Below the pieces are notes generated by a model, which made no database searches, was not told where the DNA came from, and saw only the letters and a program-made list of their open reading frames with translations. A DNA stretch of 64,000 nucleotides from Methylomonas sp. (GTDB lineage Bacteria > Pseudomonadota > Gammaproteobacteria > Methylococcales > Methylomonadaceae). Position numbers and translations under genes: made by a program. Each line of letters starts with the position of its first letter. Positions within the stretch are counted from its first letter, which is position 1. Positions 37,498 through 45,971 of this stretch are shown in pieces. Location of the stretch: positions 82,508 to 146,507 of the forward strand of contig JALSLW010000083.1 of NCBI GenBank assembly GCA_026988155.1. Reading direction: 5' to 3'.

Positions 37498-38346
37498 ATG
37501 GCATTAAAAAAACGGGGCTTAGGCCGAGGTCTAAATGCTCTTTTAGGAGATGTCCCGCCCACAGAAAAAGAAAAATCACAAAATCTGCAAACTTTACCGA
37601 TAGAGTTTTTGCAACGGGGAAAGTATCAGCCAAGAAAGGATATGAAGCCTGATGCTTTACAAGAATTGGCTGAGTCTATCAAGGCCCAGGGTATTATTCA
37701 GCCTATTGTTGTCCGCCCAATTGCGGATGAACGCTATGAAATTATCGCTGGAGAACGCCGATGGCGTGCGGCTCAGCTAGCTTCCTTGCAGGAAATCCCA
37801 GTTGTTATAAAAGAGATTGACGACCGTGCAGCCATGGCTATCGCATTAATTGAAAATATTCAGCGGGAGGATCTAAATGCTCTGGAAGAAGCCGAAGCCT
37901 TAAAAAGATTGGTCGATGAGTTTGACATGACACATCAGCAGACTGCAGATGCCGTTGGAAAATCACGAGCTATGGTGTCTAACTTATTACGGCTGCTAGA
38001 ACTGCCTAATGAAGTAAAAATTCTATTAGCCAAAGGCTCTATAGAAATGGGCCATGCCAGGGCACTGCTAACTTTAGATGCAGACAGGCAGATAGAGATT
38101 GCCAATAAAATAGTAAAACAGCAGTTAACAGTCAGAGCAACTGAGAAGCTAGTTAAAGATGCGGGCAGTATAAAAACGGCTGCACTTAAGCATCAGGATA
38201 CAGATACTCTAAGACTGCAGGAGCAGCTAACGGAAAAAACCGGAGCCAAAGTTATTATCAGCCACCAAAAAAATGGCAAAGGCAAGCTGGTTTTTAATTA
38301 TACGAGCCTTGAAGAGCTGGAAGGAATTATTAATCGCATACAGTAA
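37498..38346 (+). CDS. parB: Chromosome partitioning protein ParB (Spo0J)
   Basis: A 282-residue CTPase and DNA-binding protein. The N-terminal KKRGLGRGLNALLG recruits ParA. The CTP-binding box includes GERRWRAAQLA, and ENIQREDLNALEEAEALKRL follows. The HTH is THQQTADAVGKSRAMVSNLLRLLELP, and the C-terminal dimerisation domain ends NYTSLEELEGIINRIQ. It is the last gene of the mnmG operon. Instead of the atp operon often found next, repeats and a GGDEF gene follow. Confidence 0.96.
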   Translation: MALKKRGLGRGLNALLGDVPPTEKEKSQNLQTLPIEFLQRGKYQPRKDMKPDALQELAESIKAQGIIQPIVVRPIADERYEIIAGERRWRAAQLASLQEIPVVIKEIDDRAAMAIALIENIQREDLNALEEAEALKRLVDEFDMTHQQTADAVGKSRAMVSNLLRLLELPNEVKILLAKGSIEMGHARALLTLDADRQIEIANKIVKQQLTVRATEKLVKDAGSIKTAALKHQDTDTLRLQEQLTEKTGAKVIISHQKNGKGKLVFNYTSLEELEGIINRIQ

Positions 38347-38394
38347 ATGATGAATAGCTTAGGAATGGGGCTCGGAATAAGCTGAACACCTGGC

Positions 38395-38520
38395 TCAGGA
38401 TTTTTGTTCATATTCAAGGCGTACAAACAGGCGCATAGCAAGCTACGCAACTGTTTGTGCAACGCAGAAGATGGACAAAAGACTAGCTAGTTGCTCAAGT
38501 TATTTCGTAGACGTTCCTAA
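38395..38520. repeat. Degenerate family B-like hairpin joined to an IS-end-like sequence
   Basis: From 38395 to about 38490 the pattern (ATATTCAAGGCG, then GCGCATAGCAAGCTACGC, then GCAACGCAGAAGATGGAC) follows the family B interior with many changes. Immediately after, AAGTTATTTCGT and the palindrome GACGTTCCTAAGGAACGTC match the sequence beside the clipped transposase-like frame at 63879-63905. It looks like a scar of nested insertions after parB. Confidence 0.5.
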
Positions 38521-38718
38521 GGAACGTCCACAGACTGCTGACGCTGTAGTTTGTTTCTTACATTAATTGAAATATTGACTTAATCTGTTTCCTGATCTAC
38601 TTTTAATGTGTCTGTCAACTGATTTTATCTAAAAACTAAAATATTTGACCATCTTTTTACTAGATCCTCCCGGTACAGGATAGGATTAAGTCATTAATTA
38701 ACAAACACACGTAAATCC

Positions 38719-39753
38719 ATGTCTTTTATTGTCAATTATGAATTCTCTGATGAAGAGAATTCTCATTTTCTGCGTCAAATTTTACAATTTATAAGTACTC
38801 ATAAAATAACGCCAACGCCTATAAACTATGCACTTAGCTATGAATATGTAAGCGGCAGCAATAAGAAATTAATTGCCGCCATCAACTCGCTGATTAAAGA
38901 CCAAAAAAATATTGATAATGAGATTGCAACTAAACTGTATAACAAATTTATTTATGATGTTTCATACGAGTCATTTGACAAAGTTAACCAGAGTTTGGAA
39001 TCCTTAATCAACAATACTCGCGACTCAGTAGCAGCAACCAGCCAAAAAGCTTCTGATGCAGGTGAAGTATTTGCAGAACAGGCCGTTTCTATTGCCTCAG
39101 TAAAAAACACTGATGACTTAAAAAAAGTAATGTCTGAAATTGTCACGGAAGCAAAAGGGCTGGCCGATGTAAGTAAGACGCTGAAAACAGAGCTGGATTC
39201 CGCCAATCAGGAAATGGAACTGTTGCGCACTGAATTGGTGAAAGCCCGAAAATTAGCCTCCACGGATGCGCTAACAGGTTTATTTAATAGAGGGACTTTT
39301 GACAAAATGCTTGATAGGCTGGTTGACCAGAATGCTTCATCGGAAGCATGCTTAACCATGCTCGACCTAGATCATTTCAAACAGGTAAACGATACTTATG
39401 GTCACCTTATTGGTGACAGTGTACTTAAGTTTACCGCTAAACTTTTAAAAAAGTATGCCGAACCACAGCATTACGTTGTACGTTATGGCGGAGAAGAGCT
39501 CGCCATCATCATGCCAGATACTTCGCTTAAGCAGGCCTCTGAAATAGCAGAAAATATTAGAGCATCTCTTGAATCCAGCCGTTTAAAAAAGAAAAACAGC
39601 AGTGAATCTATCGGCAAAATTACAGTATCGATTGGAATTTCTAAATTAAAACAGAATGATACTAAAGAAGATTTCATTATGCGAGCCGATACGGCAAAGT
39701 ACAAAGCAAAGGAAAGTGGCCGAAACAGAGTGATGACAGAAACCGTTGACTAA
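38719..39753 (+). CDS. Diguanylate cyclase (GGDEF domain)
   Basis: A 344-residue soluble protein. Residues 1-90 are an uncharacterised helical N-terminal domain (ATPINYALSYEYVSG-like, found before GGDEF in several proteins), and 100-180 is a coiled coil. The GGDEF domain (about 180-340) has DALTGLFNRGTFD and the active site RYGGEELAIIM, so it should make c-di-GMP. The residues five before GGEEL (EPQH) do not form an RxxD inhibitory site, so product inhibition is probably absent. It is monocistronic by position. Confidence 0.93.
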   Translation: MSFIVNYEFSDEENSHFLRQILQFISTHKITPTPINYALSYEYVSGSNKKLIAAINSLIKDQKNIDNEIATKLYNKFIYDVSYESFDKVNQSLESLINNTRDSVAATSQKASDAGEVFAEQAVSIASVKNTDDLKKVMSEIVTEAKGLADVSKTLKTELDSANQEMELLRTELVKARKLASTDALTGLFNRGTFDKMLDRLVDQNASSEACLTMLDLDHFKQVNDTYGHLIGDSVLKFTAKLLKKYAEPQHYVVRYGGEELAIIMPDTSLKQASEIAENIRASLESSRLKKKNSSESIGKITVSIGISKLKQNDTKEDFIMRADTAKYKAKESGRNRVMTETVD

Positions 39754-39826
39754 GCTCTTAGTCTCGTTTCTGCGGTTTAAAGCTGGCGGTTAGCTTTTCA
39801 GGTGCTTTTGAATTTTTATTGTTCAA

Positions 39827-40066
39827 CCTAAATAAATCAGTTGAACGCTTAGTTTAGCTGTAACTTATTAAATAAACTGTTTAATCCAGTTTTTCACTAT
39901 TCACCAGATGGGTGAGTGTATTTCGCTTCACGGTTTTGTGAAAAATCTGGACAAAAAATTCTGCAGAATAGCTCTCAATAAGGACTACGGCCATTATCTT
40001 CAAGCTATTCTTTGCCTTTTTTGCCCAGATTTCCCACAAAATCCGTGCTCAACTGATTTTTTTAGG
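39827..40066. mobile_element. Family A MITE, full form (240 bp)
   Basis: Ends CCTAAATAAATCAGTTGA and CAACTGATTTTTTTAGG, flanked by TTCAA duplications (39822-39826 and 40067-40071). It is nearly identical to the 20128 copy but in inverse orientation, including the AGAATAGCT/AGCTATTCT hairpin. It lies between the GGDEF gene and lptM. Confidence 0.93.
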
Positions 40067-40178
40067 TTCAATCAGACCTATGAAAATTTTATATTAGCTC
40101 CTTTTCAGGTAAAATTACCTGTATTAGCCAGCCTGTTTTTCTAAAATGCTGCTGGCGCCTTAGCTTTTGGTCTGAACA

Positions 40179-40223
40179 TAAGTACCCAAGTAAAATTAAT
40201 TTAACTTTTCACTTGGGTACTTA
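40179..40223. repeat. 45-bp palindromic repeat with 13-bp perfect arms
   Basis: TAAGTACCCAAGT and ACTTGGGTACTTA are perfect inverted arms around a 19-base centre. The left arm and centre recur at 18103. It sits 47 bp upstream of lptM and could form a hairpin there. Confidence 0.8.
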
Positions 40224-40269
40224 CTGTTTGGCCCCTCTCAATTATTTACTCAGCCATTTAATAAACCGA

Positions 40270-40383
40270 ATGAAAAAGTTACTATTTTTAATGATATTTG
40301 GATTGCAAGCCTGCGGACAAACGGGTCCTCTTTACCACCCAGATGAAAAGGCACCTATTTATGTGCCTGACGAAGAATCATAA
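40270..40383 (+). CDS. lptM: LPS assembly lipoprotein LptM (YifL family)
   Basis: A 37-residue lipoprotein: MKKLLFLMIFGLQACGQTGP. The lipobox is LQAC, and the mature part starts CGQTGPLYHP, the family signature. E. coli LptM stabilises the LptD-LptE LPS translocon during its oxidation. Its place directly before lysA is conserved in gammaproteobacteria. The stop codon is 1 base from the lysA ATG, so it leads this operon. Confidence 0.9.
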   Translation: MKKLLFLMIFGLQACGQTGPLYHPDEKAPIYVPDEES

Positions 40384-40384
40384 A

Positions 40385-41632
40385 ATGGATTATTTTACCT
40401 TTAAAGAAAACAGACTGTTCGCAGAAGATGTATCGATTGAAGATATTGTCAGCCAATACGGTTCACCTTGCTACATCTATTCGCGGGCAACTCTTGAACG
40501 GCACTGGAATGCTTTTGACCAAGCCTTCGGCGATCATCCGCATTTAATATGCTATGCCGTTAAAGCAAATTCAAATATTGCTATTCTTAATGTTTTGGCA
40601 CGTCTAGGTTCCGGCTTTGATATTGTTTCATTAGGTGAGTTGCAAAGAGTATTAACGGCGGGTGGCGACCCTGATAAAATCGTGTTTTCCGGAGTGGGGA
40701 AGCGTGAAGATGAAATTACAGAGGCTCTTAAAACAGGCATACGATGCTTTAATATAGAAGTGAGCGGTGAATTGGACCGCATCAATCAGTTAGCTGGCAG
40801 CCTAGGTGTTATTGCGCCCGTTTCTTTTAGAGTTAACCCTAATGTAGACGCAAAAACACATCCCTATATTTCTACAGGCTTAAAAGAAAATAAGTTTGGC
40901 ATTGATATTGAGCTGGCTTTAGCCGAATATCGCCGGGCTGCCAAAATGGATCATATAAAAGTGATTGGAATTGACTGTCATATTGGCTCACAGCTGACAG
41001 AAACCTCTCCTTTTTTAGACGCTTTGGATAAGGTACTTGATCTCGTTAATGCCTTAAAACAGGAAAACATTGAACTGCATCATTTAGATTTAGGCGGCGG
41101 TTTAGGCATCTGCTACAAAGATGAGCATCCGCCATCCCCTGCCGATTATGTATCTGCCATTTTAGAGCGTTTGGGCAGCAATGATTATGAAATCGCATTG
41201 GAACCAGGCAGAGCAATTGCAGGAAATGCAGGCGTCTTAGTCACCAGAGTGGAATATTTGAAACCGACAGAATATAAAAACTTTGCTATTGTTGATGCAG
41301 CCATGAATGATCTGGTGCGCCCCGCTTTATACAGTGCCTGGCAAGACATCGTGCCAGTCAATAAAGCCAATAGAGCCGATCAAAATACGTGGGATATTGT
41401 CGGTCCTGTTTGTGAAACCGGTGATTTTTTAGGCAAAGACAGGGTGTTAAATATTTCACCGGGCGATTTACTGGCAGTGCGCTCGTCAGGTGCCTATGGC
41501 TTTACCATGAGTTCTAACTATAATTCCAGGCCTCGTACCGCTGAAGTAATGGTAGATGGTTCTGACGTTCACTTAATAAGAGAAAGAGAGCCTATTCCTC
41601 AGCTTTGGCAGGGAGAAAAACTGCTGCCATGA
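40385..41632 (+). CDS. lysA: Diaminopimelate decarboxylase
   Basis: A 415-residue PLP enzyme that makes L-lysine from meso-diaminopimelate. The ATG at 40385 right after lptM fits the family start (MDYFTFKENRLFAEDVSIED). The PLP Lys is in HLICYAVKANSN. Later blocks are GSGFDIVSLGEL, HIGSQL, LDLGGGLGI, EPGRAIAGNAG, CETGDFLG and GAYGFTMSSNYNSRPR. The stop overlaps the dapF ATG (ATGA). The order lptM-lysA-dapF-DUF484-xerC is typical of gammaproteobacteria. Confidence 0.97.
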   Translation: MDYFTFKENRLFAEDVSIEDIVSQYGSPCYIYSRATLERHWNAFDQAFGDHPHLICYAVKANSNIAILNVLARLGSGFDIVSLGELQRVLTAGGDPDKIVFSGVGKREDEITEALKTGIRCFNIEVSGELDRINQLAGSLGVIAPVSFRVNPNVDAKTHPYISTGLKENKFGIDIELALAEYRRAAKMDHIKVIGIDCHIGSQLTETSPFLDALDKVLDLVNALKQENIELHHLDLGGGLGICYKDEHPPSPADYVSAILERLGSNDYEIALEPGRAIAGNAGVLVTRVEYLKPTEYKNFAIVDAAMNDLVRPALYSAWQDIVPVNKANRADQNTWDIVGPVCETGDFLGKDRVLNISPGDLLAVRSSGAYGFTMSSNYNSRPRTAEVMVDGSDVHLIREREPIPQLWQGEKLLP

Positions 41633-42459
41633 TCAAATTTACAAAAATGCACGGCCTAGGCAACGACTTTGTTGTTATTGATGCCATCAGCCAGGCAATT
41701 TCATTAAGCCCTAAACAGATAAAGTTTATTGCCGACAGACATTTTGGCATTGGCTGCGATCAATTGCTGCTAGTAGAAAAGCCTGTCAGCAATAATGCCG
41801 ATTTTAAATACCGCATTTTCAATGCTGATGGCAGTGAAGTTGCGCAATGCGGTAACGGTGCCCGCTGTTTTGCCCGTTTTATACGAGACAAAAACTTATC
41901 GGCAAAAGATGAAATAACCGTTGACACCAATTCGGGCCAATTGATATTGACTATAGATAGCAATGGTTTAGTCACCGTTAATATGGGTATTCCTGAACAC
42001 CTGCCAGCTAAAATCCCACTAAGCACAGATCAGCAGGCATTCTCTTATACCCTTTCTGACAATCAGGCAGAAGCTGTTTTTGGCGCAGTATCCATGGGCA
42101 ACCCTCATGCGGTGATTACAGTAGATAATGTTAATACAGCACCTGTTGCTGAAGTAGGCGCAACACTGGAAAGCCATGCTTTTTTTCCGGAAAGAGCTAA
42201 TATCGGCTTTATGCAAATCATTAATAGACGGCACATAAAATTGCGTGTTTATGAACGGGGCGCAGCCGAAACATTAGCCTGTGGCAGTGGCGCCTGTGCG
42301 GCGGTGGTTATCGGCATAGAACAAAATTTATTAGACCGGGAGACCATCGCTGTAGAATTGCCCGGCGGACAATTAGAAATAAACTGGATGGGCCGGGGGC
42401 ATGCTGTTTTTATGACAGGCCCTGCTACATCCGTTTTTGAAGGACAAATAAAACTATGA
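41629..42459 (+). CDS. dapF: Diaminopimelate epimerase
   Basis: A 276-residue cofactor-free epimerase converting LL- to meso-diaminopimelate for lysine and peptidoglycan. Start MIKFTKMHGLGNDFVVID. The two catalytic Cys are visible in CGNGARCFARF and ETLACGSGACA. It overlaps lysA upstream and the DUF484 gene downstream by 4 bases each. Confidence 0.97.
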   Translation: MIKFTKMHGLGNDFVVIDAISQAISLSPKQIKFIADRHFGIGCDQLLLVEKPVSNNADFKYRIFNADGSEVAQCGNGARCFARFIRDKNLSAKDEITVDTNSGQLILTIDSNGLVTVNMGIPEHLPAKIPLSTDQQAFSYTLSDNQAEAVFGAVSMGNPHAVITVDNVNTAPVAEVGATLESHAFFPERANIGFMQIINRRHIKLRVYERGAAETLACGSGACAAVVIGIEQNLLDRETIAVELPGGQLEINWMGRGHAVFMTGPATSVFEGQIKL

Positions 42460-43145
42460 GCGAAGAACAAGCAATAGATCAGCCCGCTCTCAGCCCGGCT
42501 CAAGTTGAGGCATATTTGCAGGCTCACCCAGATTTTTTTCATCAGCATGAGGCATTGCTGGAACATTTAAGCATCCCCCACCCTAGCGGCAAGGCTGTTT
42601 CTTTAATATCTAAACAGTTAGAGATATTCAGAAGCAGGCACCATGAGCTGGAAAACCAGCTTACAGCATTAATTGAAATAGCTAAAGAAAATGACAGCAC
42701 GCTGAGTCAAATGCATGAGTTAACATTGGCACTGATGGAAGCTCAGACGATTGATGAAGTAGTGATCAATCTTGATAAAGTATTCAAGGAATGTTTTTTA
42801 ACCGATTACTCTTCTGTACGCATTATAAAAAACAAAGCAGAAGCATATGCTGATAACGTGTATGTTAATTTAGATGATGAGAATTTGCAGCATTTTATGC
42901 AGGAATTAACGGCTAATCAGCCAAAATGTGGACGGCCAACCTTGGCACAGGCTAAATTTCTATTTGGCGATGCCGCAGCAGAAATAAAGTCCTGCGCCAT
43001 TATCCCTATGGTTTTTACCGAACTGGAAGGGTTGATAGCCATTGGCAGCAAAGAAGATTCTCGATTTCACTATAGCATGGGAAATTTATTTCTGACTCAA
43101 ATGAGTGAGGTTATAGGAACAAGATTAATTGCTCTTTTAGATTAA
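42456..43145 (+). CDS. DUF484 family protein
   Basis: A 229-residue protein. The start region PAQVEAYLQAHPDFFHQHEALLEHLSIPH is the family hallmark, followed by a short coiled coil and a GAF-like domain with SCAIIPM and EGLIAIGS. The function is unknown, but the gene is kept between dapF and xerC in many gammaproteobacteria. Here a family B repeat separates it from xerC. Confidence 0.92.
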   Translation: MSEEQAIDQPALSPAQVEAYLQAHPDFFHQHEALLEHLSIPHPSGKAVSLISKQLEIFRSRHHELENQLTALIEIAKENDSTLSQMHELTLALMEAQTIDEVVINLDKVFKECFLTDYSSVRIIKNKAEAYADNVYVNLDDENLQHFMQELTANQPKCGRPTLAQAKFLFGDAAAEIKSCAIIPMVFTELEGLIAIGSKEDSRFHYSMGNLFLTQMSEVIGTRLIALLD

Positions 43146-43184
43146 AGCAAAGTATAGTGGCCCTGCATCACCCCCATTGTCTAA

Positions 43185-43342
43185 GGTAACGCGCATTAAA
43201 TAACCTACCCAGATTGCGCAGGATTTTTATTCGTCTTCAAGGCGCAACGAAGGGAGCATAGCAAGCTATGTGACCGAAGTTGCAACGCTGAAGACGGATA
43301 AAAAGATAAGCAAGATTGGTGGGTTATTTATTGCGAGTTGCC
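43185..43342. repeat. Family B palindromic repeat, copy 2 (158 bp)
   Basis: Inverse-oriented near-identical copy of 33478-33635, same length, with terminal GGTAACGCGCATTAAATAACC and GGTTATTTATTGCGAGTTGCC. Flanked on both sides by TAA (43182-43184 and 43343-43345). It splits the DUF484-xerC gene pair. Confidence 0.88.
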
Positions 43343-43486
43343 TAAGAAAGAGTGCTGGCTGGGGTGATGCACCAGCATAACCTAAAATATCGCAATTGCA
43401 CTACCGTTCCCCCGCCTGAATTTGATTTATTTACCGTAACTTACTGACAGAAATGCTTTCTGTGTACACTATCAGGTTTTACCTAT

Positions 43487-44392
43487 ATGACACCCGCCGC
43501 CAAACAGCTGCTAACTGATTATTTTCAATACCTAGAGTTTGAAAAAAGAGTATCGGAGCATACGCTAAAAAACTATCAACGAGATATTTTCCATCTGATT
43601 AGCCATTGCTCCGCCCAGGCATTGAAAAACTGGCAAGATATTCAGCCTATAGATATACGGAATCATATAGCCAATAGACATAGAAAAGGCATTGGCAGCA
43701 AATCGCTTCAGCGTGAACTTTCCGCGATTCGCAGCTTTTATAATTACCTGTTAAAAAAGAAGCAGTTCAAAAATAATCCTGCACGGCAAATTCGAGCGCC
43801 TAAACAGGAAAGAAAACTGCCTAAAGTTCTTGATGTAGACCAAATGAGCGGTATGTTAGATAGTGAGCCCGATTCATTTTTGGAAATACGTGATATAGCC
43901 ATGTTTGAGGTTTTTTATTCTTCAGGGCTCAGGTTAAGCGAACTGGCCGCTTTAAATGTTGAAGACATAGACCTATCTGAAAATGAATTGCGCATTTTGC
44001 ATGGCAAAGGCGGAAAACAGCGAAACCTGCCCATCGGAAGCAAAGCGGTAGCAGCTTTGAAAAAATGGCTTAATTATCGCCCATTAACAGCGGAACCAGC
44101 CATTTTCACATCAAACAAAGGCAAGCGCCTGGGGCAAAGAAGCATTCAGCTCAGACTAGACCGCTGGTGCAAGAAGATAGGTCTGCCAGAACATGTACAT
44201 CCGCACATGCTAAGACATTCTTTTGCCAGTCATCTGCTCGAATCTAGTCATGACATACGGGCTGTCCAGGAGTTTTTAGGGCACAGCAACATCAGTACAA
44301 CTCAAATATATACTCACCTGGATTTTCAGCACCTGGCAGACGTCTATGACAACGCTCACCCTAGAGCAAAAAAGAAAATTGATCAAGCCTAA
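43487..44392 (+). CDS. xerC: Tyrosine recombinase XerC
   Basis: A 301-residue site-specific recombinase that with XerD resolves chromosome dimers at dif. The N-terminal SAM-like domain is FEKRVSEHTLKNYQRDI. The catalytic residues are visible: Arg in SSGLRLSELAAL, Lys in LRILHGKGGKQRNLP, HxxR in HPHMLRHSFASHL, the second His in LGHSNISTTQIYTHL, and the Tyr within that last block. Context (dapF-DUF484-xerC) supports XerC rather than XerD. Confidence 0.95.
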   Translation: MTPAAKQLLTDYFQYLEFEKRVSEHTLKNYQRDIFHLISHCSAQALKNWQDIQPIDIRNHIANRHRKGIGSKSLQRELSAIRSFYNYLLKKKQFKNNPARQIRAPKQERKLPKVLDVDQMSGMLDSEPDSFLEIRDIAMFEVFYSSGLRLSELAALNVEDIDLSENELRILHGKGGKQRNLPIGSKAVAALKKWLNYRPLTAEPAIFTSNKGKRLGQRSIQLRLDRWCKKIGLPEHVHPHMLRHSFASHLLESSHDIRAVQEFLGHSNISTTQIYTHLDFQHLADVYDNAHPRAKKKIDQA

Positions 44393-44456
44393 AATCTGCT
44401 ATTATTAGTGCTATTTTTCATAAGAAATTTATTTACGGTAACTGGGATAACAAGAA

Positions 44457-45494
44457 ATGGCCGAGAGTACAGATACAGAAGATGCTAAATCAAAAGGAAT
44501 CCTTTGGTTTTTTGGGACTTTACTAGGTGTAACCCTCATCGTATTGATTGTTCTTGGTGCCTGGTGGGGACAGGAACCTGAACAATTTGACGTAAGGGAA
44601 GAAGCCCTAAAATACATGGAAAAAAGCGGTTCTGACCATATGCCTATAGGTTTTGTCTATACCAATACATTGGCACATATGGCTGAGGTGCTAATGGAAA
44701 AGCCTGGGGGCTACATTTCAAATGATGTTGCACCGCCCGGAGTATTTTTAGATAATATTCGCAGCTGGGAATATGGCGCCCTGGTTATGCTGCGTGACGG
44801 CACTACCGCGCTAAGAAACCACTTTGCAAGAGATCAGTCTCAATCTGTCGAAGACAAAGATTTAGGGGTTGCAGAACCTTATTTTTATTACGAACCCAAC
44901 TCATGGGCCTTGCCTTCATCAGAGTCAGAGTACGACAAAGGCGTTAAATCCCTGCATAAATACATGCAGCGCCTGCAAAACCCTCAGCCGGGCCAAAGAA
45001 GAGCCCAGTTTTACTCCCGCTCAGATAACCTATGGACCTACCTTGAGGTTGTTATTAAGCGTCTGGGCGGACTGTCCACAAAATTGACCTCTAGCACTGA
45101 CAAATTTGCTGGAGCAGCGGGCATTCTTTATGACCCTAGCGGACAGAAAGCACCTCAGTTTACGGAAGAAAAGACTAAAGGGGTAGGAAAAACACCTTGG
45201 CTGTTGATCGATGATATTTTTTATGAAGCGCGCGGTGCAAGCTGGGCTTTATTGCATATTTTACGGGCTATAAAAGTTGATTTTGAAGACATTATTTTAG
45301 ATAAAAGAGCCATGAATACATTGGATAACATGATTAACTCCTTAGATATGGCTCTGTCGCCCATCTTAAGCCCAATGGTTTTAAGCGGTGATGGTTTTGG
45401 CATTACAGCCAACTACTCATTAACCATGGCTAACTACATTGCCAGAGCAAATGCTTCGGCACTTGATTTGCGTGATTTAATGAACAAAGGTTAA
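44457..45494 (+). CDS. DUF2333 family membrane protein
   Basis: A 345-residue bitopic protein. One transmembrane helix (WFFGTLLGVTLIVLIVLGAWWG, about 16-37) is followed by a large periplasmic domain with family segments such as MPIGFVYTNTLAHMAEVLMEKPGGYISND and NDVAPPGVFLDN. The family is conserved in gammaproteobacteria with no known function. It is followed by DUF4389 and dinB on the same strand. Confidence 0.88.
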   Translation: MAESTDTEDAKSKGILWFFGTLLGVTLIVLIVLGAWWGQEPEQFDVREEALKYMEKSGSDHMPIGFVYTNTLAHMAEVLMEKPGGYISNDVAPPGVFLDNIRSWEYGALVMLRDGTTALRNHFARDQSQSVEDKDLGVAEPYFYYEPNSWALPSSESEYDKGVKSLHKYMQRLQNPQPGQRRAQFYSRSDNLWTYLEVVIKRLGGLSTKLTSSTDKFAGAAGILYDPSGQKAPQFTEEKTKGVGKTPWLLIDDIFYEARGASWALLHILRAIKVDFEDIILDKRAMNTLDNMINSLDMALSPILSPMVLSGDGFGITANYSLTMANYIARANASALDLRDLMNKG

Positions 45495-45661
45495 ATCTGC
45501 TCGCGTCCCTGCCCTGTGTTATTGCCATTCTGGCATTGCAGACAGGAAACAATTTAGCTACGATTTTTTTTGACCCTGTTCTGCTGTGGCTTGATGCCTG
45601 GCTTCTGCCAGCCAGATTATCTTAACAGCAGTAACACAGAGCACTGTATCAAGAGATTATT

Positions 45662-45967
45662 ATGAAACAGGACATAAACGAAAATATAAAAAAAATTAGC
45701 ACTTGGAAACGCATTTTCTATATGCTGGTTTTTAGCGTTATTGTTGGCATAGTAAGAATTCTGCTGTGGACTGTGATTCTGTTTCAAGTCGCCTTTGCTT
45801 TATTGTCAGGCACGCCCAATCAGAATATTCTTGATTTTGGCCGAAAGCTCTCCGTCTATCTCTACCATATTTTACTATTTTTAACCTACAATACAGACCA
45901 ATTGCCTTTTCCCTTTTCTGAATGGAATTTAACAGAGGACCTGAAACTGCCTGAGACCAAAAAGTAA
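45662..45967 (+). CDS. DUF4389 family membrane protein
   Basis: A 101-residue protein with two hydrophobic helices (about 19-47 and a shorter one) and the family-typical end LYHILLFLTYNTDQLPFPFSEW. The function is unknown. It lies 4 bp from dinB, so the two are probably co-transcribed. Confidence 0.82.
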   Translation: MKQDINENIKKISTWKRIFYMLVFSVIVGIVRILLWTVILFQVAFALLSGTPNQNILDFGRKLSVYLYHILLFLTYNTDQLPFPFSEWNLTEDLKLPETKK

Positions 45968-45971
45968 GATT

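Noticed and set aside
36714..38700. parS site near parAB
   Set aside because: No sequence resembling TGTTCCACGTGGAACA was seen; GACGTTCCTAAGGAACGTC is a different palindrome linked to an IS end.
39908..40144. 78-codon frame inside the full-length MITE
   Set aside because: It runs along MITE sequence and is not conserved as a frame in the other copies.
40298..40384. Upstream extension of lysA
   Set aside because: The extension overlaps lptM in another frame; the ATG at 40385 matches the family start and sits next to the lptM stop.
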